This document shows, in pieces, positions 1-8,951 of a DNA stretch of 64,000 bases. Source of the stretch: Candidatus Contendibacter odensensis (GTDB taxonomy: Bacteria > Pseudomonadota > Gammaproteobacteria > Competibacterales > Competibacteraceae). Location of the stretch: positions 1 to 64,000 of the forward strand of contig PDTV01000009.1 in assembly GCA_002747185.1 (NCBI GenBank), given 5' to 3'. The translations under genes and the position numbers were made by a program. The first letter of the stretch is position 1. Every line of letters starts with the position of its first letter. The notes below the pieces were generated by a model. That model did not search any database. It saw only the letters and a list, made by a program, of their open reading frames with translations, and was not told where the DNA came from.

Positions 1-180
1 TTAGCTTCTTGTGCTAAATGGAAATCAATCACTTGACGTATTTTGTGATAAAACAGTATCGCGCTATTGCGATTTATACCAATCAAATCTGCGGCTGTGC
101 GTGCAGGAACTTGGGCAATAAAAAATTTCAAGAGCTTAATTAGTTTTTTTGCAGAAAAGAGGTATCGGGCCGTTCTCTCG
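1..180 (-). pseudogene. IS1595-family transposase, N-terminal part at window edge
   Basis: Minus-strand reading gives ...KKLIKLLKFFIAQVPARTAADLIGINRNSAILFYHKIRQVIDFHLAQEAK, matching the N-terminal pattern of IS1595-type transposases (ART-AADL-GINRN). No clear upstream ATG in frame; truncated by window start. Confidence 0.55.
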
Positions 181-469
181 TCAAATTATCAGCGATTGTT
201 GACTGGGAGGAACTGGAGCAAATTTTCGGCGAAACAGCATTTATTTCCTCAATGAACTTCAGGACGTTGATGAAGTTCATTGAGGGAATTTTGCTCTTCT
301 TTTGGGTAATGTCCTTATGCCAGGTCAGCAATCCGCCTGGATAAACCCCTTTTTCAGGATCGACTTTCCTGGGCTTTCTGCTACACAGAACTGCCGCTGT
401 ATCCACTGCCCGAAGGTGGGCTGTCTTCTTCCCTTCACTAGGGGGGCGAAAAAGCGTCGGGAATGTGTA

Positions 470-1102
470 TTACGGCGTCACGGCTTGAATCGAAATTTCC
501 ACCCGCCGGTTTTGTGCCCTGCCGCTTGGGTTGTCTGTGCCATCGGGGTTGGTATTGGGCGCCACAGGCTGGGTCTCGCCATGCCCCACAACCGCATACC
601 TGGCTTGTGCGCCGCCTTTTTTGGCCAGCCATAGGTGAACCGCCTTGGCCCGGCGCATGGAAAGCGACTGATTGTACTCGTTCGATCCTTTGGCATCCGT
701 ATGGCCATGAATTGCCACAACACCCTTGGCCTTGTTCCTAATGATGAGCGCAACTTTGTAGAGTTCGCCTTCAGCGTCTGTCTTTATATCCGCCTTATCA
801 AAATCGAAGAGCACATCGGCGGATAATTGAATCAGAATCTCGTTATCCCGCACCTCGGCTTTCAAATCGACAATAGCCTGCTGCAGATTCAACGCCACCC
901 CGTTCGTATCGATGGCAAGACCTTGAATCGTGCGGATGTCCGCTTTTAATTCAACCGCCCCTCTATCAGGTCCCAAACGGTCAACAGCAGCCTGATCTGA
1001 TGCTAAAATCTCAGCTTCGCTGGGAATCAGGCGCGCTGCAATCGCATTAGACGCCAGGGAAAGAACCAGAATAAACAACAGACTGCCTGCCATCGACCTC
1101 AT
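470..1102 (-). CDS. OmpA-family C-terminal domain protein
   Basis: Signal peptide followed by OmpA-like peptidoglycan-binding domain (LFDFDKADIKTDAEGEL...HGHTDAKGSNEYNQSLSMRRAKAV...NRRVEI). Confidence 0.9.
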   Translation of the reverse strand: MRSMAGSLLFILVLSLASNAIAARLIPSEAEILASDQAAVDRLGPDRGAVELKADIRTIQGLAIDTNGVALNLQQAIVDLKAEVRDNEILIQLSADVLFDFDKADIKTDAEGELYKVALIIRNKAKGVVAIHGHTDAKGSNEYNQSLSMRRAKAVHLWLAKKGGAQARYAVVGHGETQPVAPNTNPDGTDNPSGRAQNRRVEISIQAVTP

Positions 1103-1587
1103 CGGGTGATCTCTACATCGTCAAAGGGGGATATCTCGGGGAGATTGATTTGAATTTTGGTTACGTTTTCCGGAGGGGCAGGGAACTTGTACCAAACTAT
1201 TTTCTTTTTGCCCTCAGAAAGGTATATGTGCGTCGTGGGATATCTTTCCCATTTGTTTTTTATGAACTTTTTTGAATAGTCGATCGGGCCGGCAAGCCAG
1301 GCGCCCTTTTCATCTTTCAGCACTTGATACTTTTTGGACTCGGTATTGTCGATGTAATGTACATCTTCGATTTTGTACGTTACGTCTGCTGAAGAGCTGC
1401 CCGTATTACGGAAGGCAAAGACAACGGATAGGACCTTGCCGCCTATTTTGGCGCGCACAAGATCAACCTCGACACCATCGGGGCCGTATTGGGTTTGCAG
1501 CGCCGTTTGCGCCATGCTCGTCGAAAGCCAGGTAGTCGAAAGGGTCAACGCTAAAAACAGAATCCAAAGATTACGCTTAGACTTCAT
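1099..1587 (-). CDS. secreted hypothetical protein, 4-bp overlap with OmpA-family gene
   Basis: 162 aa ORF with N-terminal signal peptide; overlaps the next ORF by 4 bp. Confidence 0.7.
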   Translation of the reverse strand: MKSKRNLWILFLALTLSTTWLSTSMAQTALQTQYGPDGVEVDLVRAKIGGKVLSVVFAFRNTGSSSADVTYKIEDVHYIDNTESKKYQVLKDEKGAWLAGPIDYSKKFIKNKWERYPTTHIYLSEGKKKIVWYKFPAPPENVTKIQINLPEISPFDDVEITR

Positions 1588-2061
1588 TGCTTGCCTCCAG
1601 AGTTAAATTTTGGCCGATATTCGCACGACAATACACTGGCGTGGTCTTAAGGTGCCTCTGAAAAGTTCCTGCTTTTTAGTCTTTATCACTACGAACGAGG
1701 CCATTGAAGCGATATTATCCCCAAAAATCCCTTGGCCTTTTGGCCATTTTTACTCGTTGGCTGCCTTTTTGCGGTCAACGGACGCACTGGCCCCAGGCCA
1801 GCATCAATTTTTCCGCTCGGAACAAGCCGGTAAACCCTGCCAGCAGGCAAGGCTGATTGGTATTTGTATCCAAACTTCGGTAGCGTACTTTGCTGTCACC
1901 GAAAGCTATACTAGTATTAACAATACGCCTAATAATCAGGCCCTTAATATATTAGGTCAGATAATTTCACTTTTATTATACCAACCCCTGGATGACCTGA
2001 TTCAATATTATTGATAATTCTGGGATTAGCTATAATCCTAACCAGCAATAGTGATGCCAAT

Positions 2062-2095
2062 AAAAAGGCCCCACATTTTGTGTGGGGCCTTTTTG
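2062..2095. terminator. intrinsic terminator downstream of Lpp-like gene
   Basis: aaaaaggccccaca-tttt-tgtggggccttttt perfect stem with A/T runs on both sides. Confidence 0.85.
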
Positions 2096-2114
2096 TTAGG
2101 TTGCTCAAACGTTT

Positions 2115-2351
2115 TTACTTGAACATGGAACGCTTAAACATCCGGTTGATTTTTTCCTCGGTAGCGAGGCTAACCGAGCGGGCTTCGGTTGCAATGGCTT
2201 TGGCTTCACTGGCTTTATCCATTGCGTTGCTGGCAATGGTTTTAGCTTCAGTAGCTTCGGCACGAATAGCTTTTATTTCGGTGGTGCTGGCGCAACCTAC
2301 GGTTAGGCCAGCGATCAGTGTCAGAGCGAAAATGCTAACCAGATTCTTCAT
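2115..2351 (-). CDS. Lpp/OprI-like alanine-zipper lipoprotein ending in Lys
   Basis: MKNLVSIFALTLIAGLTVGCASTTEIKAIRAEATEAKTIASNAMDKASEAKAIATEARSVSLATEEKINRMFKRSMFK: lipobox VGC, Ala-rich heptads, C-terminal Lys. Confidence 0.8.
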   Translation of the reverse strand: MKNLVSIFALTLIAGLTVGCASTTEIKAIRAEATEAKTIASNAMDKASEAKAIATEARSVSLATEEKINRMFKRSMFK

Positions 2352-2772
2352 GGGGATCATACCCTCCTTAATCAAAAGATTAAAAGGTTGTGAACAATCG
2401 TATCATATCGAATACAGCAAAAAGGATTTAGTTGCATAGCAACCACTGCCCTGCATATTGTAATTATATACAAAGATTTGTATATAAAGATTTATATGTA
2501 ACAATATTTATCTGATGGTATGTTACCGTATGTTTTGGGATTTAATTTATAAAAAACAATACCTTGTTGGAGTTGAATGTATTTGATTTGCAAATTGCCC
2601 AAGATGTGGCCATATGTGGATAAGTCTTTAGGATAATCAATTTTATAAGCCGCATGTTTTTATAATCCATATTTTGGTACATGAATATCGCTGTAATGCT
2701 CTGGTACGGATACTCGCAGGCGATGACTGGAAGGTTCATGCCCAATACATTGTGGTAGGTACGCTGTAATAC

Positions 2773-3438
2773 CTATCGGATCTCTACGCGCATACCAGGT
2801 TTAATCCACGTCCTCAACACAGCAATCTGCTGGTTATTCAACGCCACGCAACCGCTGGTCCAGTTAAATCCGGCTTCATGCACAAGAGGATCACCTCGCC
2901 CCACGCCATGGATACCAATTTGTCCACCCAGCGGGGTATTTTGCGGCGGTGTGCGTCCGTCAAGCAAGGCGGTACGGATGCGCTGATAAGTATGTTGATT
3001 AATGCGTTTTTCCTTTAACCCGCGTCTGGCGTATTCGAGATTGGGGTAATCAAGACCGATAAATGTATTAAACCTGCTACGGTCATTGATCCAGCCCACC
3101 CGAAATACACCTAATGGCGTTTTGTTGTCGCCACGCCGACGTTTAAGCCCAGGCCCGCTACTGCCAAGGGCAATCCCGTTAAATACACGTAGAGATTCAC
3201 CGCCTTGCATGATGCTCAGGGTATCTGCTTTTGTATCCACCAGCAGCCAAGGCTCACTTGATACAATTTTTGGCGTGGGCAAGGCTGGTTTTGGTGTCGG
3301 ACTTGTCGTGCAGGCACTGAGTACAGCCAGGATGACAAGCATGATAATTTGTTTAAGCTGTAATATTCGGGTGTTTTGTTGCAACAGACCTGTAGGCATG
3401 ATGATCTCAATTGTCCAGGGGTTGGTAATGTGGTTCAA
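2773..3438 (-). CDS. L,D-transpeptidase (YkuD-type) lipoprotein
   Basis: Lipobox-like LSACTT, then IGIHGVGRGDPLVHEAGFNWTSGCVALNN, the YkuD catalytic HG...SGCV motif. Confidence 0.85.
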   Translation of the reverse strand: MNHITNPWTIEIIMPTGLLQQNTRILQLKQIIMLVILAVLSACTTSPTPKPALPTPKIVSSEPWLLVDTKADTLSIMQGGESLRVFNGIALGSSGPGLKRRRGDNKTPLGVFRVGWINDRSRFNTFIGLDYPNLEYARRGLKEKRINQHTYQRIRTALLDGRTPPQNTPLGGQIGIHGVGRGDPLVHEAGFNWTSGCVALNNQQIAVLRTWIKPGMRVEIR

Positions 3439-3571
3439 ATAGGGATTGAATGACCTTTTCGATAACGTGTTATTTACAATACCTTTTTGGTATATCCATA
3501 CACCTAGGGAAAGGTCAGGTCGCCATTAACGCAAGCTCGAAATAATTTAAGCCACTCAGCGTATTTGTCTT

Positions 3572-3853
3572 TTAGTTGCAGATATCCTCGTTAAGGGCCT
3601 GCTCTAATTGAGTGATGCGTTTACGTAATTGTTCGTTAATACGCTCTTGCTGTGCCAGAGTGATGTTATTCGGTGTTGATATCTGTTGTAAGGGTAGCAG
3701 CCCGCCGAAAGCTGTGTTGAATAACCAACCTGCGGTTAGGCCACAGCATAGAATGACTAATGCAGCTAAACCCCAGACCCAGGCACGCTGATAACCGGGA
3801 ATCTCTGTTTCGGTGGCATAGACCTGAAATGATCGATGTGCTGAACCAGACAT
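3572..3853 (-). CDS. small single-pass membrane protein with C-terminal coiled coil
   Basis: 93 aa; hydrophobic segment VWGLAALVILCCGLTAGWLF followed by QQERINEQLRKRITQLEQAL; adjacent to 638-aa ORF. Confidence 0.6.
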   Translation of the reverse strand: MSGSAHRSFQVYATETEIPGYQRAWVWGLAALVILCCGLTAGWLFNTAFGGLLPLQQISTPNNITLAQQERINEQLRKRITQLEQALNEDICN

Positions 3854-3863
3854 CTTGTTTTCC

Positions 3864-5780
3864 TCACGGATTGACGCTGAAGGTAGTCACTAATGTTGTT
3901 GATCTGGGCCGAACGGTGCCTTTGAAAACAGATTTTTGGGTATTTTGACTCAAGCGCACCTGAAAGTTGGTTTTCTGGGGGTTTTTTTCATCCTTACGCG
4001 GCGTGTATCTCACTATAACGTGGTAGGTGCCAGGTTTTGCTTGGCCTGTAGGCCAGAATATATTCTCGACAGGGCGTTCACGCAATGTATGGCGTGCTGT
4101 ATTCGCATCCACGTCCAGATTGCCACCGCAATTAGCAGGATTTTTATAGTCAAGCTGCTGGCTAGCAGGGCAGCGTATTACCAGATCAAGATCGGCATGG
4201 CTATTCCAAAGTAAGGTAACGGTAATCTCGCCTGCAGTAGCGCCTGCTTCAGATAAACGATCAGCAAACTCGCGGCTTTCTTCAGGGGTTGGTATCACAG
4301 CGACGGGGGGGGGTTCCAGAGTTTGGTTCGATGCTGTCGTTAAACGGGTGCTGGAAGGTTGAGTTGCGTTTGCTGGTGATTGCAATGAATCTGAATGAGC
4401 AGATGGCTCATCCTCGGCTAGTGCCGCTTCCAATGTCAGCGTGGACGCTGATTTAGAGTCAGGGGGTGTTGTCTGTTGGTAATTACTCTCAGTATTTGGG
4501 CGTGTTGTTGCAGGATCGGGTGCGATGGTTGATTGCGTGTTATGTGTCGGTTTAGAGTCTTCTGAGGTCGCCACAGATGTTGTCGGGCTACTTGATGCCT
4601 TTTCCTGGGTTGTTCGTGTTGCGGTAACGGCTGCCGGTGTTTCCGCAGTAGTATCAGTAGCAGGGTTTGAGCATTGAGCACGTTGATCATCAAGCTGTTT
4701 CTGTAGTTGAGCCAGGCGTTCGTTGAGTACTGTTTCCATAGCAATAGCGTGGCGTAGAGCTTCATGCTGTGGATCTTTGGTGGTCACATTTTTAATATGG
4801 TGTGAGACGGGGTTCTGTTGGCGTGGCCAGAACAGGGCTGTTACAACCAGCAAAATTGCAACGGCAACAACACCCCAAAAATACCTTGAGCCCACCACAA
4901 TATAATGTAGTGGTGTCGTTGTTGACGTGGCGGGCGATGATCGGTCAGTTGTGTCACTGGCTGCTGCAGGTTTTAGGGTTGAGGTTAATGAGGATTTAGG
5001 GCTTGAGGTGTCAATGGCCGGTGGTTTTCTGGGTATCGGTTTCGGTGGTGGAGAGACCTCTTCTGTAGCGGCTTTCGGGAACGGTGGTGTAGCGACGGGT
5101 TCTTGTGGGCTAGCTGTATTGGCGATGGTGGCAGGTGTGGCTGCTGGCATATCCGTTGGTGTTGACTCCACTGCACTGTCTGGCCTGATAGCGTGCCCGG
5201 TTGTTGACGTAGTTGTAGCAGCGGCTTGTTTAAACGTTGTTAAATCGGGTGCCACGCTATCTTCGGGGGTGCTTACCGGTTCCGATACGGAATGCCCGGA
5301 GTGCCGCGCCGATAAAGCAGGCATTTCCCACGGTTGATCAGGGGTTAACCCCCAGCGGATGATAATCAGCCGCTCTCCAATGCGAAAAACATCTGATTCA
5401 GCAGGTGATAGCAATACGGTCTGCAAAATTGCGCCGAGCTGGAGCTTGCCAGGCTTTTCAGACTCAAGGTAGCGTTTTGCCAAAGCCCGTCCTTGGTCCA
5501 GCCATGCTTCAAGCTGTTCCAGCGCTGTGGTATGTGATTCTCCTGATAGATCGGCGAGCAATACAGGCAGCTCTTCAGGATTGCCTTCTGTGTACCAATC
5601 AATGCGACTACCGGTCTGATCTACTATAGGCTCGGCTAATAACCACCTGGCGTCAGGTCCCAATTCGCTAACCAGGACAGATCTGATTTGGGGATAAAAG
5701 GTATGCAGCGGCTGGCCGAAACTACCGGCTTCTCTCATGCCGTCCAGTGAATCGCTACAAAGCAGGATTTGTTCAATCAT
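3864..5780 (-). CDS. bitopic protein; possible SrfA-like N-terminus, low-complexity linkers, C-terminal domain resembling DUF2135/YfaP
   Basis: 638 aa; N-terminal domain with RIDWYTEG, Ser/Thr/Pro-rich linker, TM YFWGVVAVAILLVVTALFW, C-terminal ITVTLLWNSHADLDLVIRCP...GGNLDVDAN...ENIFWPTGQAKPGTYHVIVRY. Confidence 0.6.
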   Translation of the reverse strand: MIEQILLCSDSLDGMREAGSFGQPLHTFYPQIRSVLVSELGPDARWLLAEPIVDQTGSRIDWYTEGNPEELPVLLADLSGESHTTALEQLEAWLDQGRALAKRYLESEKPGKLQLGAILQTVLLSPAESDVFRIGERLIIIRWGLTPDQPWEMPALSARHSGHSVSEPVSTPEDSVAPDLTTFKQAAATTTSTTGHAIRPDSAVESTPTDMPAATPATIANTASPQEPVATPPFPKAATEEVSPPPKPIPRKPPAIDTSSPKSSLTSTLKPAAASDTTDRSSPATSTTTPLHYIVVGSRYFWGVVAVAILLVVTALFWPRQQNPVSHHIKNVTTKDPQHEALRHAIAMETVLNERLAQLQKQLDDQRAQCSNPATDTTAETPAAVTATRTTQEKASSSPTTSVATSEDSKPTHNTQSTIAPDPATTRPNTESNYQQTTPPDSKSASTLTLEAALAEDEPSAHSDSLQSPANATQPSSTRLTTASNQTLEPPPVAVIPTPEESREFADRLSEAGATAGEITVTLLWNSHADLDLVIRCPASQQLDYKNPANCGGNLDVDANTARHTLRERPVENIFWPTGQAKPGTYHVIVRYTPRKDEKNPQKTNFQVRLSQNTQKSVFKGTVRPRSTTLVTTFSVNP

Positions 5781-5804
5781 CTTCTGGCCATCCGGTTATC
5801 AGCA

Positions 5805-6275
5805 TTAGCGCTCAATAGAGTCAGGATGATTTTTGGTGCGCTGTTTGGTTTGGTTATCAGGCGTAACAGGTGAATCCGGCACAATAGATACGCCACCACT
5901 TTGAAGGTTTTGCAAGTACAGTACAACACCTTTATCGTTACGCAGCATCGTATTGCCACCACCTTGATACAAGGTAAAACCAACATCAAAGGTCATGTAG
6001 TGTCCTGCAAAGTCTTTGATATCGCGTAACTGGTAAATCTGGCCGATGGCATCCACCCGGGAAAAGCCTGCTGTTGCTATATTAATGCCTTTGATGGTGA
6101 AGTGATACTGCTTGTTCTGGAAGTCCAGAATACCCTGTCCATGGTTATAGCCGATAAACAGGCCAACCGAGAAGCCAGAGAATTTCAGGTGTGCATCGGG
6201 TGGGCTGTCCTGAGCATATGCCATACCTGTCGCAGTCGCCAGCATCACGGCCAGGATCGTCAGTATGGGACGCAT
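5805..6275 (-). CDS. secreted hypothetical protein
   Basis: 156 aa with signal peptide MRPILTILAVMLATATGMAYA. Confidence 0.7.
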   Translation of the reverse strand: MRPILTILAVMLATATGMAYAQDSPPDAHLKFSGFSVGLFIGYNHGQGILDFQNKQYHFTIKGINIATAGFSRVDAIGQIYQLRDIKDFAGHYMTFDVGFTLYQGGGNTMLRNDKGVVLYLQNLQSGGVSIVPDSPVTPDNQTKQRTKNHPDSIER

Positions 6276-6407
6276 TTCATGGCTCCTTGCAGCTGGAAAA
6301 CGTTAAGTTTTTTTGGCGTTAGCAACAACATCCAGATCACTGGGGGTAGTTAATAGAGCAGAGTAATCGTATTGTGACAGGCGGGTTCCATAATCATTAT
6401 TTTTGTC

Positions 6408-6635
6408 CACTGCTGTCCCGTTAACCTTCACAATAATATCATCTGATTAATACCTGGAGGCTGTAGGCCGCTGGGGTCTCCGAAAAGACCGCCCCGTATG
6501 ATGTTGTTTTGCGAGAGACTCAAACTCATGTCCCGGAGCTAATTTGAGCAGTTGTGAAAATACTGTGTTATTATGTGCCATAGCCTGATTCCTCTTTTGG
6601 TTTTCAATGGTTTGTGGTGAACTGATTGTATCAAG
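6408..6635 (-). mobile_element. IS4-type element remnant (copy 1), internally deleted and lacking its right TIR
   Basis: 6408-6480 matches 13198-13270 and 6481-6635 matches about 14154-14308 of copy 2; similarity stops after gtatcaag. Confidence 0.85.
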
Positions 6636-6741
6636 TGGACTTATCTCTCTGCTATAGCATTATATAAGCACGTCGTTTTTTATGTTTAATAGTGCCCTAA
6701 TATTATTATAAAAAAATACTAAAATCTTATGCTCCCTGTGC

Positions 6742-7431
6742 TCATTCCGATTGCTTTGTGGATTGCATCACTTGAATTGATACAAGGCGGGCGATGATAA
6801 CAGCGATATAAATTTGCCCGACGACAGCCTCTATCAACGCCACGGCATCAGCCCCGGCAGTGGCAGGTGCAACATTACCGTATCCCACGGTAGTCAGCGT
6901 GGCAAGGCTAAAACCCATTAGCCGTTGCAGACCGTTTTCTTGAGAAGCCGTAGGCAAATCGAAAGAACCCGGCACCCACATTTCCAGCAGCACAAACAAA
7001 ATAGCCCAGATAATGCCGATAATCAGATAAACGGCAAATGCACCACAAATGGTATCAGTGGTGATGCGCGTGTCGGGACTCATCAGCGTGCTCAGTATCA
7101 GTAGTACCGAAATCAACAGAAATGCCACGTAAATCAGCAGTGCGACCGCTGACACAAGCTCTTTTTCCGTAAACAATCCCCACCATCGCATGCAAACAAC
7201 GGGGATTACCAAAACAAACAACAGATTCAATCGATGCAACCGAAATAACTTGTAAGTATTGGATGTCACACCAAATAGCAGCACCAACGCGAAAAAGCCC
7301 TCAAACAGTATATCATCCAGCATAGCGTTGCTGATAAACGGCTCAACAACAATAAGCAACAGCAGCAATGATAACAAATACTTGTGTTTGTGCCTGGCTA
7401 TGTTCACCATGACATTATTTAGGCAGCTCAA
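6742..7431 (-). CDS. potassium channel family protein (Ion_trans_2)
   Basis: Multiple TM helices, pore motif LATLTTVGYGNVAP; 4-bp overlap with upstream OMF gene. Confidence 0.85.
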   Translation of the reverse strand: MSCLNNVMVNIARHKHKYLLSLLLLLIVVEPFISNAMLDDILFEGFFALVLLFGVTSNTYKLFRLHRLNLLFVLVIPVVCMRWWGLFTEKELVSAVALLIYVAFLLISVLLILSTLMSPDTRITTDTICGAFAVYLIIGIIWAILFVLLEMWVPGSFDLPTASQENGLQRLMGFSLATLTTVGYGNVAPATAGADAVALIEAVVGQIYIAVIIARLVSIQVMQSTKQSE

Positions 7432-8951
7432 GATACGTTGACCAGCCGGGGGCTCGGCTTTTTAACGACTGGTTTGGTTGCCTCGTCCAGCCGCTCCCCT
7501 TCCTCAGGTACCCAGCCACCACCCAGCGAACGAATCAGCGAAATTTGTGCCAAGGAAATATTGCCTTGTTCAGCGAATTGAGTCTGCTGCTGATCAATGA
7601 GTTGGCGTTGCGTGTCAATGATATTCTGGAAATTGCCTTCGCCTTCCTTGTACAAGACTTTGGCGATACTATAGGCCTTATTATAGGCCTTGACACTTTT
7701 TCGCAGATGTTGATAGCGTGCCCGAGATTGCGCCAGTGCTGTCAGTGCGTTTTCCACGTCTTGTAAACCGCGAAATACGGCAAGACGATAGGCTTCTATA
7801 GACTGCTGAAAAGCTGCATCCTGTGCCAACAAATTATTTTCCAAACGCTTTGCATTAAACAGAGGAATGTAAATTGACGGGCCAAAAGAAAAACCCAAAC
7901 TGTCTTTGCTGAACAATTTTCCCGGGCCGCCGCCAAAGAGGGTAGGAACGCCGTCAGTAACCTGTAAATTAATTGAACCCGACAGACTGATTCGCGGATA
8001 ACGCTCCAAATGCGCCGCCTGCGCCCGCGCTGCTGCGGCAACGGCAGACCACTCGGCTTGACGAATATCAGGGCGGCGTCTTAACACCTCCACCGGCGTC
8101 CCAATAGGTACCGTTTTAGCAAGCATCGGCAGCTTGACATTGCCTTTGGGCAGTAGCTTATCAATCTCGGTCGGTGGCAGTGCCAATAGGGTAATTAAAG
8201 CATTGCGTATTTGATTTTTACTACGCTCTAAATTGGGTATCAATGCCTTCGTGCTCGCCAAAATAGCTTGTGCTTGTTGCACATCCAGTGCTGTGTTCTC
8301 CCCCTCTTTAAATAAGGCTTTAGCAACGCGTAGCGATTGTTTTTGCAATGCAATATTGGCGCTAACTGATTTAATTTGCTTTTGTAATACCACGTAATTG
8401 ATATAAGCGGATGCAACCTCAGCTCCAATAGACAATGCCGCATCTTGGTAGGCTGCATCTAAGTTATTCAGCTCCGCATTAGCAGCGGTTATGTTTTGTT
8501 TGACACGGCCCCACAGATCAATTTCCCACGACGAATCCAGACTCATCTGATAGCTGGTCAACGCTTTATCGGTCATTTGAGCATTGCCGCTGGGTTTTGT
8601 ACGCATAATGCTATTGCTCGAATTAATCGAGGGATAGCGTTCTGAACGCACGGCATTTAACATGGCGCGAGCCTGTAAAATACGCAATGTCGCGATGCGC
8701 AATGTCAAATTTTGACTGTAGGCTCTTTCGACCAAGGTGTTTAACCCGGGACTATTAAAGTCCTCCCACCATTTTGATTTGACGTGTGCCGCTTCGGAGG
8801 AAAAAATCGCTTGCTTGCCACCCGCCCACGTCTCACCAACATCCGGCGCCGTGATCTTGCCTTGCCGATACGATGAACAACCACCGAGCAATAAAACCAG
8901 CACGATACCAAACAGGCACTTGTAGCCATTAACAAAAAATCTGAATCTCAT
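7428..8951 (-). CDS. efflux transporter outer membrane factor (NodT/TolC-type lipoprotein)
   Basis: Lipobox LLGGCSSYR; OMF repeats including WEIDLWGRVKQNITAANAEL and RRRPDIRQAEWSAVAAAARA. Confidence 0.93.
   Translation of the reverse strand: MRFRFFVNGYKCLFGIVLVLLLGGCSSYRQGKITAPDVGETWAGGKQAIFSSEAAHVKSKWWEDFNSPGLNTLVERAYSQNLTLRIATLRILQARAMLNAVRSERYPSINSSNSIMRTKPSGNAQMTDKALTSYQMSLDSSWEIDLWGRVKQNITAANAELNNLDAAYQDAALSIGAEVASAYINYVVLQKQIKSVSANIALQKQSLRVAKALFKEGENTALDVQQAQAILASTKALIPNLERSKNQIRNALITLLALPPTEIDKLLPKGNVKLPMLAKTVPIGTPVEVLRRRPDIRQAEWSAVAAAARAQAAHLERYPRISLSGSINLQVTDGVPTLFGGGPGKLFSKDSLGFSFGPSIYIPLFNAKRLENNLLAQDAAFQQSIEAYRLAVFRGLQDVENALTALAQSRARYQHLRKSVKAYNKAYSIAKVLYKEGEGNFQNIIDTQRQLIDQQQTQFAEQGNISLAQISLIRSLGGGWVPEEGERLDEATKPVVKKPSPRLVNVS

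Noticed and set aside
1610-2439. Plus-strand ORFs of 134 and 142 aa
   Set aside because: The first has no recognizable domain or SD support and the second runs through a terminator and antisense to the Lpp-like gene.
6408-6635. MITE derived from the IS4-type element
   Set aside because: It lacks the right TIR and its own target duplication, so it is better explained as the decayed left arm of the composite unit.
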